A stretch of DNA of 64,000 nt from Paenibacillus macquariensis. GTDB lineage: Bacteria > Bacillota > Bacilli > Paenibacillales > Paenibacillaceae. Both the position numbers and the translations under genes were made by a program. Where the stretch lies: NCBI RefSeq assembly GCF_900156375.1, contig NZ_FTNK01000004.1:124001-188000 (forward strand), written 5' to 3'. The notes beneath the pieces were generated by a model. The model was given only the letters and a program-made list of their open reading frames with translations, made no database searches and was not told the origin of the DNA. Positions 53,903 to 62,943 of the stretch are shown one piece after another (within the stretch, counting starts at the first letter, position 1; each line of letters opens with the position of its first letter).

Positions 53903-56269
53903 ATGTCCTTATCATTAGCACTTCAGAAAAGCAGCGATATTCCCATTCCTGCTAGAAGAAAGAGATTAATCGAGACTTGGGAACATCTCACCAAAGCAGA
54001 ATACGCACAGTATCGACCAGTAACAAATTGGTCAAACATTGAGCTTTTGTTACCTTCTCCTGTTACAGAACTATCCGATTCCTCTAGATTTTCTAACTTG
54101 ATACCGGTACAAAGAGATTATGTTTTACTTCTTGCCTTTTTACAACGGGGCAGTCTGCCTATTGAACTTGCATTTCCAACAAAAATCGTTTTTAGTAAAT
54201 TTCCGTTTTCAGAATTGCCCAATTTTCATTATTTCGACGAACTATATGACCGTTACTATTCTTCGTTCTACCCAATGGATAGTGAAAAGCAGATTATGAA
54301 AGCAAAAAAAAAAATTCAGTTGCTACGGACTGTTGTTTGTTTGTGGTTTGCTGGTTACGCACTAAATGATGGTCTTGGAGGAAATAAAGTAATTACATCA
54401 TCGGTATTAGAGAAATCAAGTAAGACTGCCAAATCTCATAGAAGCAGTTTGACTATTCTCAGCAAGATGCTGGTTAAAGAAACGGATTCAAAGATAGAAG
54501 CTAAGCCATTATTAAAATTCAACGAGGCGGAAAAGAATCTTTGGGCAGCTGCGGGTATATTTCCAACCCAAACGTCTTTTGAAGAGAGTCTGCATAATTT
54601 TGCATTCACCTACCTGGTGGGGCGCGTAAACGGTGGAATAACAGAGGATCACTTTAACGATGAGGGGATTTTGTTATTTCGCTATGGCAAGAAGTCGATA
54701 AGTCAGAATTATTGGAAATCAGTAGTCAAATATGTCCGTTATTTCGCAATATGTGCTAAGTCATTAGGTATTAACAATCTAAATGAAGTATCAATTAGTA
54801 ACGTATATAACGACTTGATAAGCCAACTGAAAGGACAGGTTGACAAATCGTTATTTAGAGTGGCACTTCGGTTATGGCTTAAATGGTTAATAAGAACAAC
54901 AAGTGTTAATTACAATATTGAGCGTATTATGCCTAGTCCTAAGCGTGTATTGTCAAAAAATCATGGACGTGTATTCAGTATGTCCAAAGCATATATTCTT
55001 GTTCAGAGTCTGCTAAATGATCAAAACGCACTGGTAAACGAAAATGACATAATGGACTATCGATATAGAAGAGGATGTCTGCTAATCTTAGCAACAGCAG
55101 CGCGGCCACAAGAGATTGTTAATCTTCTTCAGGAAGCTAAATTTAAGGATTCTAATGGTGATTACTGGATAAGATTTCATAAGACGAAAACAATTCGTAA
55201 CCAATCAGGTGGAAAGTCATTTGAATGGGTTCATCAAGTTTCAGTTAAATCTGATGCGGTGAGATGGTTTCATGAATTATTGCATTTTGCTCCATCCGAA
55301 CCATTGCACTTTCCAATTGAATCCGGTGGGGACGATCTGACTGAATTAAGGCTTTTTGCTACTAAGCATAATGACGGTCCAATCCAGAAGGGTTTTTACA
55401 ATTTTTTGGCCCGAATTCAGAGAAAACTGTTTCCGGAATTAACCAAGCCCTACTTTACTCCTCATAACTTAAGGGCTCTTCATCTTACATACCGACGAAT
55501 AATAGGTGATAATGACTTGCTATTGGAACGTCAGGCGGGTCATAGCCATTCGTCTTCCAAGAAGCCGTATACCCAAACAATGTCTTCAGAAGAAGTGGGT
55601 AAGTTTGCCGATATATTCAAAAAAGGGGTATGGGGAGATACCCAACATGAAACAAGTGTTGATGATCAAAGCTTCTTAGCAGATAAGGATGTTAATCTTG
55701 ATGAGATTACAAAGGTATCTAGCAAGTTTGTGGTGACGCAGACTAAACTGGAGGAGGTTCTCAAACTAACACAAAAGGTCATGGAGGCAGCTCCTCTAAA
55801 ATTCCAAGGTAAAGTTATTGAAACAGAAAGTGAACTCACTGGGGTGGCTGTGGGAGGCTACACGCACAACTGTAACGCTCATGTTTTACTTAACTGCGGA
55901 CATACACCTGGTCATTGTCGAGCATGTGACTATTATAGCCCTGATGAAGGCACAGAGGATGCGCACCGCGTAGAAGTATTTCGAGAAATGCTGCACTATT
56001 ATTTCTGTATAGATGCAGAGAAGGAATTCAAATCCACCGGCCATCGAAAAATGGTTTTTCAAAAGGCTGAAGATATTAAAGAACGCTTGGGTTCAACAGA
56101 AGGGAAGCTTTGGGTGGATAAGTTTGGTATGAAGCCAAATGAGGCGAAAAAGTTGCATGCTTTGCTCTGGAAAAAAGCGAGGATATATTTCCGTCAAGAA
56201 TCAAAAATCAATCCCAAACCAAGTACGGATCAGATACTTCAATACATGATTAGTGGGGAGATGACCTAG
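53903..56269 (+). CDS. Tyrosine recombinase 3
   Basis: The largest of the trio (788 residues) has Arg near 400 (AARPQEIVNLL), His-x-x-Arg near 519-522 (PHNLRALH), Gly-His near 546 (QAGHSHSS) and a Tyr near 555 (KPYTQT). A Cys/His cluster (NCNAH, NCGHTPGHCRAC) near 655-680 probably binds zinc. Its N-terminal 370 residues are unlike the other two. ATG 53903 follows AGGGGG. Three recombinases of unequal size are typical for trio elements, in which each probably has a separate step or end. Confidence 0.87.
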   Translation: MSLSLALQKSSDIPIPARRKRLIETWEHLTKAEYAQYRPVTNWSNIELLLPSPVTELSDSSRFSNLIPVQRDYVLLLAFLQRGSLPIELAFPTKIVFSKFPFSELPNFHYFDELYDRYYSSFYPMDSEKQIMKAKKKIQLLRTVVCLWFAGYALNDGLGGNKVITSSVLEKSSKTAKSHRSSLTILSKMLVKETDSKIEAKPLLKFNEAEKNLWAAAGIFPTQTSFEESLHNFAFTYLVGRVNGGITEDHFNDEGILLFRYGKKSISQNYWKSVVKYVRYFAICAKSLGINNLNEVSISNVYNDLISQLKGQVDKSLFRVALRLWLKWLIRTTSVNYNIERIMPSPKRVLSKNHGRVFSMSKAYILVQSLLNDQNALVNENDIMDYRYRRGCLLILATAARPQEIVNLLQEAKFKDSNGDYWIRFHKTKTIRNQSGGKSFEWVHQVSVKSDAVRWFHELLHFAPSEPLHFPIESGGDDLTELRLFATKHNDGPIQKGFYNFLARIQRKLFPELTKPYFTPHNLRALHLTYRRIIGDNDLLLERQAGHSHSSSKKPYTQTMSSEEVGKFADIFKKGVWGDTQHETSVDDQSFLADKDVNLDEITKVSSKFVVTQTKLEEVLKLTQKVMEAAPLKFQGKVIETESELTGVAVGGYTHNCNAHVLLNCGHTPGHCRACDYYSPDEGTEDAHRVEVFREMLHYYFCIDAEKEFKSTGHRKMVFQKAEDIKERLGSTEGKLWVDKFGMKPNEAKKLHALLWKKARIYFRQESKINPKPSTDQILQYMISGEMT

Positions 56270-56271
56270 TT

Positions 56272-56715
56272 TTGGCCCGAACTTCCGCTTTTACGAACAA
56301 GGATTTAGCGTGGGAATGCTCACAATTGAAACGAAAGCTGTTGAATGATGCGAAAAAAGGTCGAATAAGTCGACTATCTAAATCCACTGTTTTTGATTTG
56401 CTTGCTGCGCGTCCACGAATTGGTTTGAAAAGTTCCCGAATGCTATGGGCTGGTTCTCATCGTGATTATTTAGAGGGTTGGTTTGCGAAATTAGAAGACG
56501 AGATTCAGATTATTTTTGATACATTTTCCGCTGAAAATCAATTTTTGACTCGGCCTGAAGAGCTTGTAAAAGATAACTCACTTCTCGAAGCAAAAGTTGC
56601 TCATCTCACACAACTGGTTGTTACTTACAGAGAAGCAATTGATAAATTACGCTTAGAAAATGTAAAGTATAGGGAGTTGACCATTCAACGCTTTGGTCAC
56701 ATTGATGAAATTTAG
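56272..56715 (+). CDS. Small accessory protein of the recombinase element (TnpC-like)
   Basis: The 147-residue basic protein starts TTG 56272, two bases after the third recombinase stop. It has a helical N-terminal part rich in Lys/Arg (KRKLLNDAKKGRISR) and a leucine-patterned coiled coil near the C-terminus (KVAHLTQLVVTY, then IDKLRLENVKY). Tn554 has a similar 125-residue TnpC that sets orientation or frequency of insertion; the likeness is in position, size and coiled coil, not in a motif I can name. Confidence 0.6.
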   Translation: MARTSAFTNKDLAWECSQLKRKLLNDAKKGRISRLSKSTVFDLLAARPRIGLKSSRMLWAGSHRDYLEGWFAKLEDEIQIIFDTFSAENQFLTRPEELVKDNSLLEAKVAHLTQLVVTYREAIDKLRLENVKYRELTIQRFGHIDEI

Positions 56716-56860
56716 CCAAAATAATAGAGGTGGGACTCTAATGTCCCAACTCAGGTAAAGCTCATGAGTTACGAAGGTATTAGTGGCCCTCGTGCCAAGT
56801 TTGATTTTAGTTTTCTATTTGAATCAATTTCATAATGTTTTTGAATGAAACTTGTGTAAG

Positions 56861-56884
56861 CCGTAATTTTACGGTCTATTTTTC
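56861..56884 (+). terminator. Short palindromic hairpin with T-run
   Basis: CCGTAA-TT-TTACGG followed by TCTATTTTT stands between the recombinase element and the IS remnant. It may be a terminator or part of an IS end. Confidence 0.35.
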
Positions 56885-56890
56885 GAAAAA

Positions 56891-58045
56891 TTAAGCCGCA
56901 ATCTTGTGGGATTGACTTTTTCTAACACGATCTACGGTTAATTTGCATGCTGTATACACTAAACAAGATAACTGAAAGTCAACGCTTGCCAGTTTTCCTC
57001 GATGACGAATGTTGTTGAGCTGAAAATACTCATTCAGATATGCGTTGACACGCTCAACAGCCGTTCGTTTTTTATATAACTCGTAGTAACGGTCACTACC
57101 GCGGGCTGGTACGGTGTATTTACGAATATCGGATTCCACTTTTACTTAATGTACTTTCTGGCATTCCCCATCGTTAAATGGACTGCTCCCACATTCCTTT
57201 GGTGACGTGTACTTGAGCGTTTCATACTTAGAATTGAAACTATCGTACCTATAGCTCTTTCCTTCTTTGCTGGTAGGGCGAAAATACTTATCTTTTCCTT
57301 CGACGGGTTGTTCATTTCGTTTGTTGTAATCAATGAGTGCATAAGCTCCTAGGACCTGCGCTTGCTGGTAAATGGGTACGAGATCGTAGCCTGCATCTGC
57401 AAGCACGTAATCCACTTTGAGATAGGGATGAAACTCCGTCAGCGATTTGAGCAAGGGAATGGCCATTTTACCATCGTTGATGTTGCCTGAAGATAGGAGC
57501 GCCGTGAGGATATATTGACTTTTAGAGTCAACCAGCAGATGCCCTTTAAAGCCATACCAAAACACATTCTTGCCTTCTGAGTTCTTTTTAATGCCCCATT
57601 CAGGTGCAAGTGGAATCTGCTTATTTAGCTCAGATAACGAGTGTTGAAGCTGTTCCTCGACCTTTTTCTTAAACAAAGGCCGATTGGCTTCTAACTCTGC
57701 TTGCTCTTTCAGCCATTGATCCCGCTCGGCCTTGGACTTGCGTCCACGCTTTTTCTTTGGAAGTTCAATCGGCAATTCATCTGTGTTATCCGTGGATTGT
57801 GATTCTTTTTGAGGATGGCGATCTCTGGCCTCGATATGAGTAGCATCCATGGCAACAACCGTTGCGTCAATAAACCCTTCTTGAACTGCCTGATGAATGA
57901 GCTTGTTATGTGTTTCCTGAAAGACAGCTGAATTTTGCAGTTTACGGATCATTCTACTAAAGGAAGCTTCACTTGGGATTCGGTCTGAACCGGTAAATCC
58001 ACATTGCGTGCTGAATTCCACGCTACGGGCCAATAAGCCTCAAAT
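56891..58045 (-). pseudogene. DDE transposase with in-frame stop and lost N-terminus
   Basis: This IS transposase (IS1182/IS5-like by feel; family not fixed) is read on the minus strand. Motifs kept: VAMDATHIEARD, FKGHLLVDSK, VLADAGYD and, past the break, KKRTAVERVNAYLNEYFQ. A TAA at 57146-57148 interrupts the same frame: CQKVH-stop-VKVESDIRKY continues without shift, so a single base change (such as CAA to TAA) would explain it. The right limit is lost too: the frame meets a stop at about 58046, and the protein begins mid-domain at LLARSVEFS, directly against an acetyltransferase fragment. Confidence 0.8.
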
Positions 58046-58456
58046 TGGTGGGGCAGCAATTATTCAAGTGATATGTTCTCAAAATGGTATATCCATCACT
58101 TTCGAGAGACTTGTCTTTTAGCTGAAGAAAACGGGGAAATGATAGGATTTATTATGGGATTCTTATCGCAATCTAATCCAGATGAATCTTATATTCGAAT
58201 CGTAATGGTTGACCCAGCGTCGCGTGGAAAAGGTGTTGGACGAGCACTATATGAGGAATTTTCTAAAAGCGTTGGAATGCTAGGAAGAAGTTTAATCCGA
58301 TGTGTAACAGCTCCTAGAAAGAAGGAGTCTATAGCATTTCATACGCGTATGGGATTTATCATTGAACCACAGGAACAAGAGTTTGAAGGATTGCCTGTAT
58401 GTCTTGATTATGACGGTCGCGATGGTATCAGGGTGGTTTTTAAGAAGGAGCTATAA
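58037..58456 (+). pseudogene. GNAT acetyltransferase, 5' end removed by IS
   Basis: The frame can be read from about 58037 (ASNWWGSNYSSDMFSK), with a stop just before it and no ribosome binding site. It ends at 58456. Conserved GNAT parts remain: FRETCLLAEENGEMIGFIMG, the acetyl-CoA loop SRGKGVGRALYEEF, and FHTRMGF with the DYDGRDG tail. WWG is normally about 20 residues into relatives, so the first part was lost where the IS remnant abuts. Any translation would start at ATG 58073 and leave out part of the fold. It is probably inactive. Confidence 0.75.
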
Positions 58457-58592
58457 TCATTAGTTGATTCAGCTCCCATGAAAATTAAAACTGCAGTCAC
58501 TGGAAAAGACAATAGTAAATAAGACGCAGCACATTCATTTTTTAAAAAGGGTGGAGCGCCCGAAATAAAGAGATATTGGTTTCTTAAAAGAA
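58457..58592. other. Short gap, presumed right end of IS110
   Basis: No gene is visible between the acetyltransferase remnant and the IS110 stop. The far end of the IS110 copy must lie here, but IS110 elements have no clear inverted repeats, so I cannot set the limit. Confidence 0.4.
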
Positions 58593-59832
58593 TTAGGAGA
58601 CTTCTGAAATGGTTACAGAATAACCTAAGTTTTCTAGTCGCCGAAGTGCGTACTTTACAATAGATTGTTGCTTTTGTTTGTCAAAATAATCTTCACCTAA
58701 GTCTACGTACATTTCCTTACGAGTTAAAAGATAGTAGGCAATTCTTAACATTGCATGAGCCACATTTATGACTGCTCGTTTTTTCCCTTTTCGTGCTGCT
58801 GTACGTCTATACATGGCGCCGAGATAGTTTTTTGATGCTGCAACAGAATGGGCTGCTTCAACCAAGGCAGATTTCAGATATTTGTTTCCGTTTGTGGTTT
58901 TGGCAGATTTCTTTTTTCCTGCACTTTCATTATGTCCAGGTACCAATCCAGCCCATGAGCATAAATGCGCTGCACTGGGAAACTGTTTCCCTATATCCGT
59001 TCCGATTTCCGCCAATATTTGTTCCGATTTCCGCCAATATTTGTTCCGCCATTCGAGTGGCTATCCCAGGAATTGAATCTAAACGTTCAACATCGTCATG
59101 GAAAGATTCTACCCGAGTAGCAACTTCTTGATCTAGTACCTCGATCTGTTCATTTAAAAAATCAATGTGAGTTAAAATGATCTTTATCATCAGACGTTGG
59201 TGAGGGTTTACATAACCTTGAAGAGCAAGTTCGAGATCACTCTTTTTTCGCTTCAGTGTTCGTTGAGCGAAGTTCGCTAATTTCTCAGGATCGTCTTCTC
59301 CGTCTGCGATTGCACGTAGCATATGCTTTGAAGAGACGCCCATAATGTCGGAAACAACAGAGCCAAGCTTAATATTTGCTCCTTCTAGAACTTTTTGAAT
59401 ACGATTGTGTTGTCTGGATCTCTCTTCAATGATGCTACGGCGATACCGAACAAGTTCTCGAAGTTCTCGTTGATTTCGGTTTGGAATGAAGCTTGCTTTA
59501 AGTAGTCCATGACGGAGAAGCTTGGCGATCCATTCCGAATCCTTGACATCTGTTTTACGTCCAGGCAGTGCTTTCATATGCTGGGCATTCACCACTAAAA
59601 ATCCAATTCCTTCAGCTTCAAGTAAATTGACAATAGGTTTCCAAAATACCCCTGTGCTTTCCATAGCAACGTGAGTACATTCATGTTGTTTAATCCAATC
59701 AATGAGTTGTAATAGATGCACCGTCTTAGTCGAAAACGTTTGAATCTCCTTTCCCTTAGAAGTTAGAATGCATGCAGTAATGTTATCCTTATGAATGTCC
59801 ATACCACATGCCCGTTCAATGACAACTTCCAT
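58593..59832 (-). pseudogene. IS110-family transposase broken by a 22 bp duplication
   Basis: The minus-strand gene has the IS110 DEDD domain at its start (CGMDIHKDNITA, then HVAMESTGVFWKP, GRKTDVKDSEWIAKL) and the C-terminal transposase_20 part (LDSIPGIATRMAEQILAEIG, then CSWAGLVPGHNESAGKKKSAKT, NVAHAMLRIAYYLL). The two parts lie in different frames: 59832-58930 and 59015-58593. A 22 bp unit occurs twice in tandem at 59000-59021 and 59022-59043; removing one copy restores QILAEIGTDIGKQFPS in one frame of about 405 codons, normal for IS110. So it is a recent pseudogene. Confidence 0.85.
59000..59043. repeat. 22 bp tandem duplication inside IS110 transposase
   Basis: Two identical 22 bp units, each beginning TTCCGATTTCCGCC, lie head to tail, followed by another TTCCG. 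The added length shifts the frame by one and splits the transposase. Confidence 0.95.
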
Positions 59833-60180
59833 CTTAAAATACGCCCTCTCTGCGGCTAAATTAGGTAAGAGGCTGGTGCAACAATCAGAGTAGGATTAAT
59901 CTCCCATGAGTGCTTCCCGTAAGGGAGCGACAATCTGTGATGCACCGTGATCGTTGGAGTCAGACTAACGGATGGGCTCTAAGGCACCATAGTGGATCGA
60001 CCTTCCTCTCCCAGCCATAGTAGCAGTATTGACGGATTTTTCGTCCCATTTTCATCATCTGTGGTGCGGCGCTTGCGCTGCATGTATGGCTAACGGGAGA
60101 ACATTTGCACGGTTACAGCTTGGGCTTAAACCTATCTCTTTTGAGCTATTGGTGCACTTCACCTAAATGGGGGGATTTTC
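59833..60180 (-). ncRNA. IS110 left-end non-coding region, candidate bridge RNA
   Basis: IS110-type elements carry a long non-coding segment 5' of the transposase that encodes a bridge RNA pairing with donor and target DNA. Here about 345 bp without genes lies upstream of the minus-strand transposase. It has strong structure: GGTGCA (59875-59880) with TGCACC (59941-59946) encloses GCTTCCC-GTAA-GGGAGC (59912-59928). The location and layout fit; guide loops cannot be assigned without the original insertion site. Confidence 0.5.
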
Positions 60181-60195
60181 TTGTATAAGTAAACC

Positions 60196-60325
60196 CTAGC
60201 GATTCGGGATCTTTCGGATCTGGTAGCTGCAGATGATGTTACTTGCCTTCGCACCTCGAGAGGGATTGGCAAAGGTCAAATTTTTTCGTCCGATGACAAT
60301 TTCATTCTTTGATCGATCACATTCT
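60196..60325 (-). pseudogene. IS66 transposase remnant (C-terminal)
   Basis: Minus-strand translation gives RSKNEIVIGRKNLTFANP and then SRGAKASNIICS, ending at TAG 60196-60198. This matches the ending common to IS66-type transposases (IGRKN, then a PRGAxASAxIYS block), with a deviating tail. Only about 40 codons are left. It lies between the IS110 non-coding end and a small gene's ribosome binding site, so it is a scar of an older element. Confidence 0.6.
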
Positions 60326-60370
60326 TCATAAATATCGATTGAACAACCGATACTAAATGAGGAGGTATTT

Positions 60371-60715
60371 ATGTACGATTATATAAGCATCCATTCTGAA
60401 CATTATACGAAGAAAATTAAGTCGAAGGTTTTGGAAGAATACTTAACTTCCCAGTTAAAATTCACAACAGTCAGCCATTTAGTATTTAGGAAAGAAGTCT
60501 GTGGGGAGTTTATTAGATTAACAGGAATTCCTGCTAATTCAAATGGAAACTATGCCATAAGCACACTTGAGGGTGTGGAAGAAATAAATTTGATTGAAAT
60601 TGATGTGCCAATAAACATGGATGACACCTTAGAACTAGTAATATCGGACATCGCTAACGCTATTGTTAAAGAGTTTTCATGGATAATTGATGCGGACCAA
60701 GGATTAGATAATTGA
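60371..60715 (+). CDS. Small acidic protein, possible immunity protein
   Basis: The 114-residue protein has a normal start (GAGGAGG, then ATG 60371) and no membrane segment. It is acidic, with alternating strands and helices (FTTVSHLVFRKEV, INLIEIDVPI, then a helical end SDIANAIVKEFSW). I recognise no family. Small acidic proteins beside SUKH-type genes and IS scars are often immunity proteins of polymorphic toxins, but no toxin is present here, so this is context only. Confidence 0.55.
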   Translation: MYDYISIHSEHYTKKIKSKVLEEYLTSQLKFTTVSHLVFRKEVCGEFIRLTGIPANSNGNYAISTLEGVEEINLIEIDVPINMDDTLELVISDIANAIVKEFSWIIDADQGLDN

Positions 60716-60785
60716 ACATTTGAAGGACTACCGTGTGACAGCCCTTCACTTCGCTCTCGAATCTGGTAACAAGTTTCTTGTAAAT

Positions 60786-60896
60786 CATTCGGCGATCTTA
60801 TCCTTTCGTTATAAGAGACCTAGGATACCATAGAATCGTCTGATTGGATGTTTTTCTATGCAAATATTTTTCGACAAAAACTTTTCACTGTCCAGA
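60786..60896. repeat. Left copy of ~111 bp inverted repeat
   Basis: This stretch matches the reverse complement of 62832-62943 at about 85 percent by hand alignment, including an unbroken ACAAAAACTTTTCACTGTCC near its inner end. It stands between the genes at 60371 and 60858 and runs into the latter's first codons. The outer half encodes RRSYPFVIRDLGYH on the plus strand. Confidence 0.8.
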
Positions 60897-61505
60897 ATCA
60901 TGAAACTCGTATTCTTTCTATTTCATTTATCAACGCTGCTAGTGATTACGGCAGTAGCCATGGATGAGGAGGCAAATGGTATAGCTACCTATTTTAATAT
61001 TTCAATGCCTGTTATTGATTTTCTTACTGTGAGCCAACAAGCAATGCTAAGTCATGAAGTTAAATTATATGCCGAAATATTTGTTAACGCACAGGGTGAA
61101 CGTCAATACTCATCTTTTGAAAGTGGAGAAGTCGATTTGTTCGCCAGCTATTTTAACAATACTGCCTATAACTCTTTTTTCTTTTTCTGCTACCCCATAG
61201 AAGATATAACACAAATCAAACAATTTGGATATTTTCATGATACTCCAAGTTCCTATTCTATTGAAGTTGATGGCGGCAGAGAAACGGCTAGAAGTCGTGA
61301 ACTTATACAATTGCGAATGATATCAAAAAATCCTGACAAGCAGATACTGTCTTTTTATCGAACACTTCAAAGGGACTTGAAGAAAATTTCTGGACTGCAA
61401 AAGGATACCTCTAAGAAATATTTTTACATGCCCACGGAAAAAAATATCATTCCTGCTAATCCACAATCACAGAACACAAGAGATCATAGGGGAGGTTTTG
61501 TATGA
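60858..61505 (+). CDS. Unknown protein, start altered by repeat
   Basis: The frame runs from ATG 60858 to 61505, but its first 13 codons lie inside the left inverted repeat and no good ribosome binding site precedes them. The native part may begin at ATG 60900 (MKLVFFLFHLSTL, a hydrophobic stretch of about 20 residues) or upstream of a lost part. The rest is soluble, with FNNTAYNSFFFF and YSIEVDGGRE. No family is recognised. It overlaps the next gene by four bases. By context it may be an immunity-type protein whose 5' end was replaced when the repeat arrived. Confidence 0.45.
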   Translation: MQIFFDKNFSLSRIMKLVFFLFHLSTLLVITAVAMDEEANGIATYFNISMPVIDFLTVSQQAMLSHEVKLYAEIFVNAQGERQYSSFESGEVDLFASYFNNTAYNSFFFFCYPIEDITQIKQFGYFHDTPSSYSIEVDGGRETARSRELIQLRMISKNPDKQILSFYRTLQRDLKKISGLQKDTSKKYFYMPTEKNIIPANPQSQNTRDHRGGFV

Positions 61506-61975
61506 ATAATTTTATTGCAGAACATTGGAATCTTGAACAGCATGAACTTCCGGGCATGAATTGCATCGTCTTTCCAAATGGTATTGTGACCATTTTAAAT
61601 TGTTTCAGTACTTATGACCCCAACACAAAAGAACGTAAATTATATTGCTCTCCCTTGTGTGACACAACCATTGCAAGCATTGCAAAGTATAGTGATGATA
61701 TTTGGACGATCGTTGATGATTGGACCAGTATTGAATATCTAGGCGGGAAAATCCATGGCGGTGACGGTCAAATGGGAAATGAAGGATTTATTGCATGTAC
61801 GGATGCTGAAGACCGTTTGGTATGGGGAATGTTTTTCCAAAATTCAAATCCTATCAAACACTTAGAAATCAAAGATAAAGTCCTAATTGCGATTAATGAG
61901 CATGCCGAATTACAAATCGAAATCAACTTAGAAAACCTTACCCAAATTAAAATGACTTGCATAAAACCCGATTAA
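61502..61975 (+). CDS. Unknown immunity-like protein
   Basis: The 157-residue protein has an all-beta look, with several WGM/WTI/VWGMFF strands and the Gly-rich turn GGKIHGGDGQMGNEGF. Beta-rich small proteins of this type, in sets next to SUKH genes, are common immunity proteins or beta-propeller-like fragments. No family can be named. The start overlaps the preceding stop by four bases (ATGA), with AGGGGAGG upstream; the next gene follows 33 bp later. Confidence 0.5.
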   Translation: MNNFIAEHWNLEQHELPGMNCIVFPNGIVTILNCFSTYDPNTKERKLYCSPLCDTTIASIAKYSDDIWTIVDDWTSIEYLGGKIHGGDGQMGNEGFIACTDAEDRLVWGMFFQNSNPIKHLEIKDKVLIAINEHAELQIEINLENLTQIKMTCIKPD

Positions 61976-62008
61976 GGTTGCATCCATTTGTATTATAGGA
62001 GTGAACGA

Positions 62009-62773
62009 ATGTCAATGATAAAAGAACAATTCATTGAACAAATGATAAACTTGGCGTCATGTAGGACTTCTCCGGAAGAATGGAGCTCTTGGTGGAATAA
62101 TCATAACGAGCAGTTAGAGTCATTTTTAAATCGTGGTGAATATTTGAGGCTTAAACCTATCATGCATGGGTTCCGATGGGTACCTATTGTGCATAGTCAA
62201 AAAGGAGCAATTAAATATTTAGATGACAACAACATCCTTTATGTAAAAGAAAATAGTTATCAGGAAAACTATGAGAATGAACTAAATGAATCCATTAAAG
62301 CAAACAGAGAAATGAAGAAACAGCGGTTAATAAAAATAAAAGCTGAATATCCTGAAATTTTTAATCGATATCCTAAGTTCTCAAATTCCTTGCAATACAA
62401 TTTTGATGAAAGTGATTTCATCCAAGTTGGATTAAACAATGATAAATTCGAAGAATTTAAAATCACCTCTGGTATTAAAATGCCTGAAGATATTACGAAT
62501 TTCTTTAAAACGGCGTCAGCAATCTCTTTAGAAGGTATTAGAATTGAATTTGAACATATATATCCTCTTGAGCTGTTGGGTAAAACATATTATGTTCTTG
62601 GTGAGTTTTGGAAAGAAGCTGATGGCGACTTGGTTTTATGGGATCCCTCTGAATCTAATGATCTAACAAAAATATACTATTACGCCCATGAACAAAACAA
62701 AATAAAACTTCTCTCAAAAAGTTTCGAAGATTTAATTGAGAAAGTGTTTGCAAATTACAACAAGAACTTGTGA
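62009..62773 (+). CDS. SMI1/KNR4 (SUKH)-family immunity protein
   Basis: The 254-residue protein has a helical N-terminal part (1-125) and a C-terminal SUKH domain: FKITSGIKMPEDITNFF at its start, then an aromatic strand FWKEADGDLVLWD, IYYYAHE, and IKLLSKSFEDLIEKV at the end. SUKH proteins neutralise nuclease or deaminase toxins of polymorphic (Rhs/WapA/LXG) systems. I use ATG 62009, six bases after AGGAG, not the TTG 21 bases earlier. No toxin gene is next to it, so it may be an orphan protecting against neighbours' toxins. Confidence 0.75.
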   Translation: MSMIKEQFIEQMINLASCRTSPEEWSSWWNNHNEQLESFLNRGEYLRLKPIMHGFRWVPIVHSQKGAIKYLDDNNILYVKENSYQENYENELNESIKANREMKKQRLIKIKAEYPEIFNRYPKFSNSLQYNFDESDFIQVGLNNDKFEEFKITSGIKMPEDITNFFKTASAISLEGIRIEFEHIYPLELLGKTYYVLGEFWKEADGDLVLWDPSESNDLTKIYYYAHEQNKIKLLSKSFEDLIEKVFANYNKNL

Positions 62774-62831
62774 AGTGTAAACTTTTCAAGAATTGTGATA
62801 GTATGGAATCAATAATCTATAACAGTAAAGG

Positions 62832-62943
62832 TCTGGACAGTGAAAAGTTTTTGTTGAAAAATATATGCACAAATAAATAAACCTATCAGACGATTGTATG
62901 GTATCCTTGGTCTCTCATAACGAATGGATAAGATCGCTGAATG
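62832..62943. repeat. Right copy of ~111 bp inverted repeat
   Basis: Inverted counterpart of 60786-60896. On the minus strand it encodes QRSYPFVMRDQGYH, near-identical to the left copy's peptide, so the repeat may come from the end of a coding region. It starts 58 bp after the SUKH stop. Confidence 0.8.

Larger units (their letters stand above)
50000..56760 (+). mobile_element. Tn554/RIT-like element with three tyrosine recombinases
   Basis: Three large tyrosine recombinase genes and one small gene run in the same direction, each within a few bases of the next except for 28 bp between the second and third. This matches Tn554-type (tnpA, tnpB, tnpC) and 'recombinase in trio' elements, which insert site-specifically, without target duplication or long terminal repeats. 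The left end is near 50000, where topB is cut. The right end lies after 56715 but is not fixed: no rest of topB is seen, probably because later IS events removed it. No cargo gene is present. Limits are approximate. Confidence 0.7.
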
